Below, piece after piece: positions 62,516-64,000 of a stretch of DNA of 64,000 nt. A program made the translations under genes and the position numbers. This DNA comes from QWHO01 sp021404945 (GTDB lineage: Bacteria; Vulcanimicrobiota; Xenobia; Xenobiales; QWHO01): assembly GCA_963169765.1 (NCBI GenBank), contig CAUJEN010000114.1:62001-126000 (forward strand), in the 5' to 3' direction. The notes under the pieces were generated by a model, which saw only the letters and a list, made by a program, of their open reading frames with translations, was not told the origin of the DNA and searched no databases. The number at the start of each line of letters is the position of its first letter. The first letter of the stretch is position 1.

Positions 62516-62545
62516 ATTATAGGCCAGCCAGGGCGGCGGCGTCAA
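62516..62545 (-). promoter_or_regulatory. strong promoter of the leader/tRNA operon
   Basis: On the minus strand TTGACG (62545-62540), an 18-base spacer and a perfect TATAAT (62521-62516), with an A/T-rich UP-like stretch upstream (62550-62575). The start of transcription would be near 62509, 45 bases before the leader ATG. Confidence 0.85.
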
Positions 62546-62594
62546 CCCTTAAATAGAAAAAATAGAAACTTGGACGGATAGGTCCGGTGAGTTT

Positions 62595-63418
62595 CTAAAA
62601 GATTCTTCGTTTTGTATTGGTCAGCTCCAGCGGGTGGCAGCCGCCCAGAAGCCCACGATCAGGAAAACCTCGGCCACACCGGCCACCAGGTTGCAGCAGC
62701 AGGGCCGCGGCCGCCCTCAGCCTGGAAGATTCGCGAAAGAGAGCCATGGTGGCCAGGACCGGGCCACGAACCTCTCCGGACCTGTATTCTCGGCCAGCAG
62801 GCGGTTGAGCAGGCCAACCCGCTCGGCCAGCGTTCCCGAGCCACGCGAGAGAGCCCGCCATATCGCTCGACACTCCGAGACCAGCAGCGTGGATCCCAGC
62901 CCGTGCCCCACGGCATCGGCCAGCAGCAAGCTCACTCGCCCGGGGAAAGGCTCGCTGTAGCCGAAGCAGTCGCCGCCGAGGCGATCGGCCGGCCGCAGGC
63001 GGCCGGAAATATCGAATTCTCCGGCCTGCAGCGGGCCCTGGGGGAGCATTTCCAAGAGAATCTGGCGCGCCAGCGCGACCTCGCCGAGCAAGGTCTCCCG
63101 TTCGCGAGCCAGCCGCATCAGTTGAGCTTTGCGCAGCGCCATCGTCGCGACCGAAGCCAGCGCCTCGGCCGTCAGGTCGAAGTCGGCATCAAACTCGCAG
63201 CTGGCGAAGAGCTGCCCGACCGGAACTCCGTCCGAGGTCAGCGGAATCTGAACGGGATAACCCGCCGGCTCGTCCCCCCCCACCACCAGGCGCACGTCGC
63301 GACAGGGGAGCAAGCGGCAGGCGAGCTTCTCGAAGGTCGGAATCAGCTCATCGAGGCTGTTGCAGTTGGTAAAGCTGGTCAACATCTCCAGCACCGGGTC
63401 GATCTCGCTCATCGCCAC
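62595..63418 (-). pseudogene. frameshifted SpoIIE/RsbU-type serine phosphatase
   Basis: From GTG 63418 (or ATG 63412) a frame of 233 residues starts with a GAF-like region, then the PP2C SpoIIE motifs LPQGPLQAGEFDISGRLRPA, RLGGDCFGY and LLLADAVGHGLGS, and LLNRLLAENTGPERFV, after which it leaves the family. The continuation (ATMALFRESSRLRAAAALLLQPGG) is in another frame from about 62780 and is shortened compared with the family, which needs about 90 more residues and a second metal-binding Asp. A frameshift plus deletions make it a likely pseudogene of a c-di-GMP/stress-type phosphatase. Confidence 0.7.
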
Positions 63419-64000
63419 CCCCAGTCAGGATAATCGCATAGGAACGGAAACGGGAGATTGGCCGGCCGAAGACGTTGCCGCCGGGCTCTGTGTCGCGCTG
63501 AGCAGGCACCTGACGAGCAGAAATTCCCTGCTCTCTCCCGTCCAAGAAATGAAGCAAACGTCATTCATCAAAATCTTTTCGAGCTTCAAGGAGAAAAATC
63601 GAAATTCTAGAGGAAAATCTAGATTATAATACCTTCCGTGCTGCCAGCCCGGGTCCTCCCCGGCGTCTGCGAATGTTGTCTATCGGAAGCACTGACTGGA
63701 CGCCCAGGGCTCACACCGTCTGGGCCGCATGGTGACTCGCTGGCAGGCCAGAGCAACCCTGTAGATGAGGCGCTCGACCTCAGCCTCCTGGTCGATCCCG
63801 GGACCTCCCCGGGTTTGGAGAGATTTGAAATTGAGCTTTCGTTCAGACCGGCCCGATAAACTGCCGGCAAGACAGATGCGCTGGCCCTGGTGGCCACAGA
63901 TTGGGGTTACGCTCGACATGGTGACCACTGTATCGACCCTTTCCTCCGGGTGGGGCCGACCGACTGTCTCGGCAGCTGCCGGGGCGCCGGCCAGGACCGT
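63419..64000. other. gene-poor stretch at the window end
   Basis: No frame here has a recognisable product. A hairpin TCTAGA-GGAAAA-TCTAGA (63606-63623) directly precedes a perfect TATAAT (63625-63630), without a good -35. A GTG frame of 73 codons begins 8 bases later (63638-63859), but its sequence looks random. The end may contain the edge of another gene outside the window. Confidence 0.4.

Noticed and set aside
62320..62517. 65-codon minus-strand frame starting inside TATAAT of the tRNA promoter
   Set aside because: Its ATG overlaps the -10 box, so it would not be transcribed whole; the leader ORF has a real ribosome site.
63638..63859. 73-codon GTG frame just after a TATAAT
   Set aside because: Could be leaderless, but there is no -35 and the sequence has no coding character.

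Overview
The window is high-GC bacterial DNA dominated by the RNA polymerase/ribosomal-protein superoperon. Gene order is the conserved bacterial one: rpoC, then str (rpsL-rpsG-fusA-tuf), S10 (rpsJ to rpsQ), spc (rplN to secY-adk-map-infA-rpmJ) and alpha (rpsM-rpsK-rpsD-rpoA-rplQ). S12 carries a Bacillota-like insert, S14 is the short zinc type, adenylate kinase has a zinc-binding lid, L30 (rpmD) is missing, and an ecfA1-ecfA2 pair follows rplQ as it does in Bacillota. tRNA genes encode CCA. This fits a deep-branching non-proteobacterial lineage (Eremiobacterota/Armatimonadota-like is my guess), but I cannot name the phylum from sequence alone.

Layout. 1-7.4 kb: 5'-truncated rpoC, a pseudoknot-like element, a tiny exported CxxCxGxG protein, an MscS channel with a cyclic-nucleotide domain, and pfkA. 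7.5-28.4 kb: the ribosomal superoperon behind a near-consensus promoter, with dispersed hairpin repeats in two spacers, ending in a fluoride channel gene (crcB) that seems to start at CTG. 28.4-37.8 kb: a small two-gene pair of unknown role, ecfA1-ecfA2 plus a coiled-coil gene, a rhomboid protease, a guaA-tyrS-beta-propeller operon and a methyltransferase. 37.8-45.3 kb: a zinc-ribbon protein, an exported protein, a long inverted repeat, then a coupled TPR gene and a 1616-residue protein joining a BrxC/PglY-like ATPase to a PglZ phosphatase domain. 45.3-61.8 kb: a sugar ABC operon with a permease-binding-protein fusion and a degenerate GHKL-like gene, a TerB-like gene, an ECF sigma factor with a giant membrane anti-sigma factor, an alkyltransferase-like protein, a SulP transporter, and an FHA-EAL protein coupled to a propeller lipoprotein. 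Gene remnants (SEC-C, Uma2, amidohydrolase, PP2C phosphatase) lie between these units.

61.8-62.6 kb holds the most unusual arrangement. A minus-strand operon of four tRNAs (Leu-CAG, Gln-CTG, Arg-ACG, Leu-GAG) is preceded by a strong promoter, a good Shine-Dalgarno, a 23-codon leader ORF in which 14 of 22 post-Met codons are Leu, Arg or Gln, and an intrinsic terminator. This looks like a leader-peptide attenuator controlling tRNA genes through the very codons those tRNAs read. It is inference, but testable.

Many starts were moved from the longest reading frame to the start supported by homology and ribosome binding site. Large antisense reading frames are GC artefacts and are omitted.
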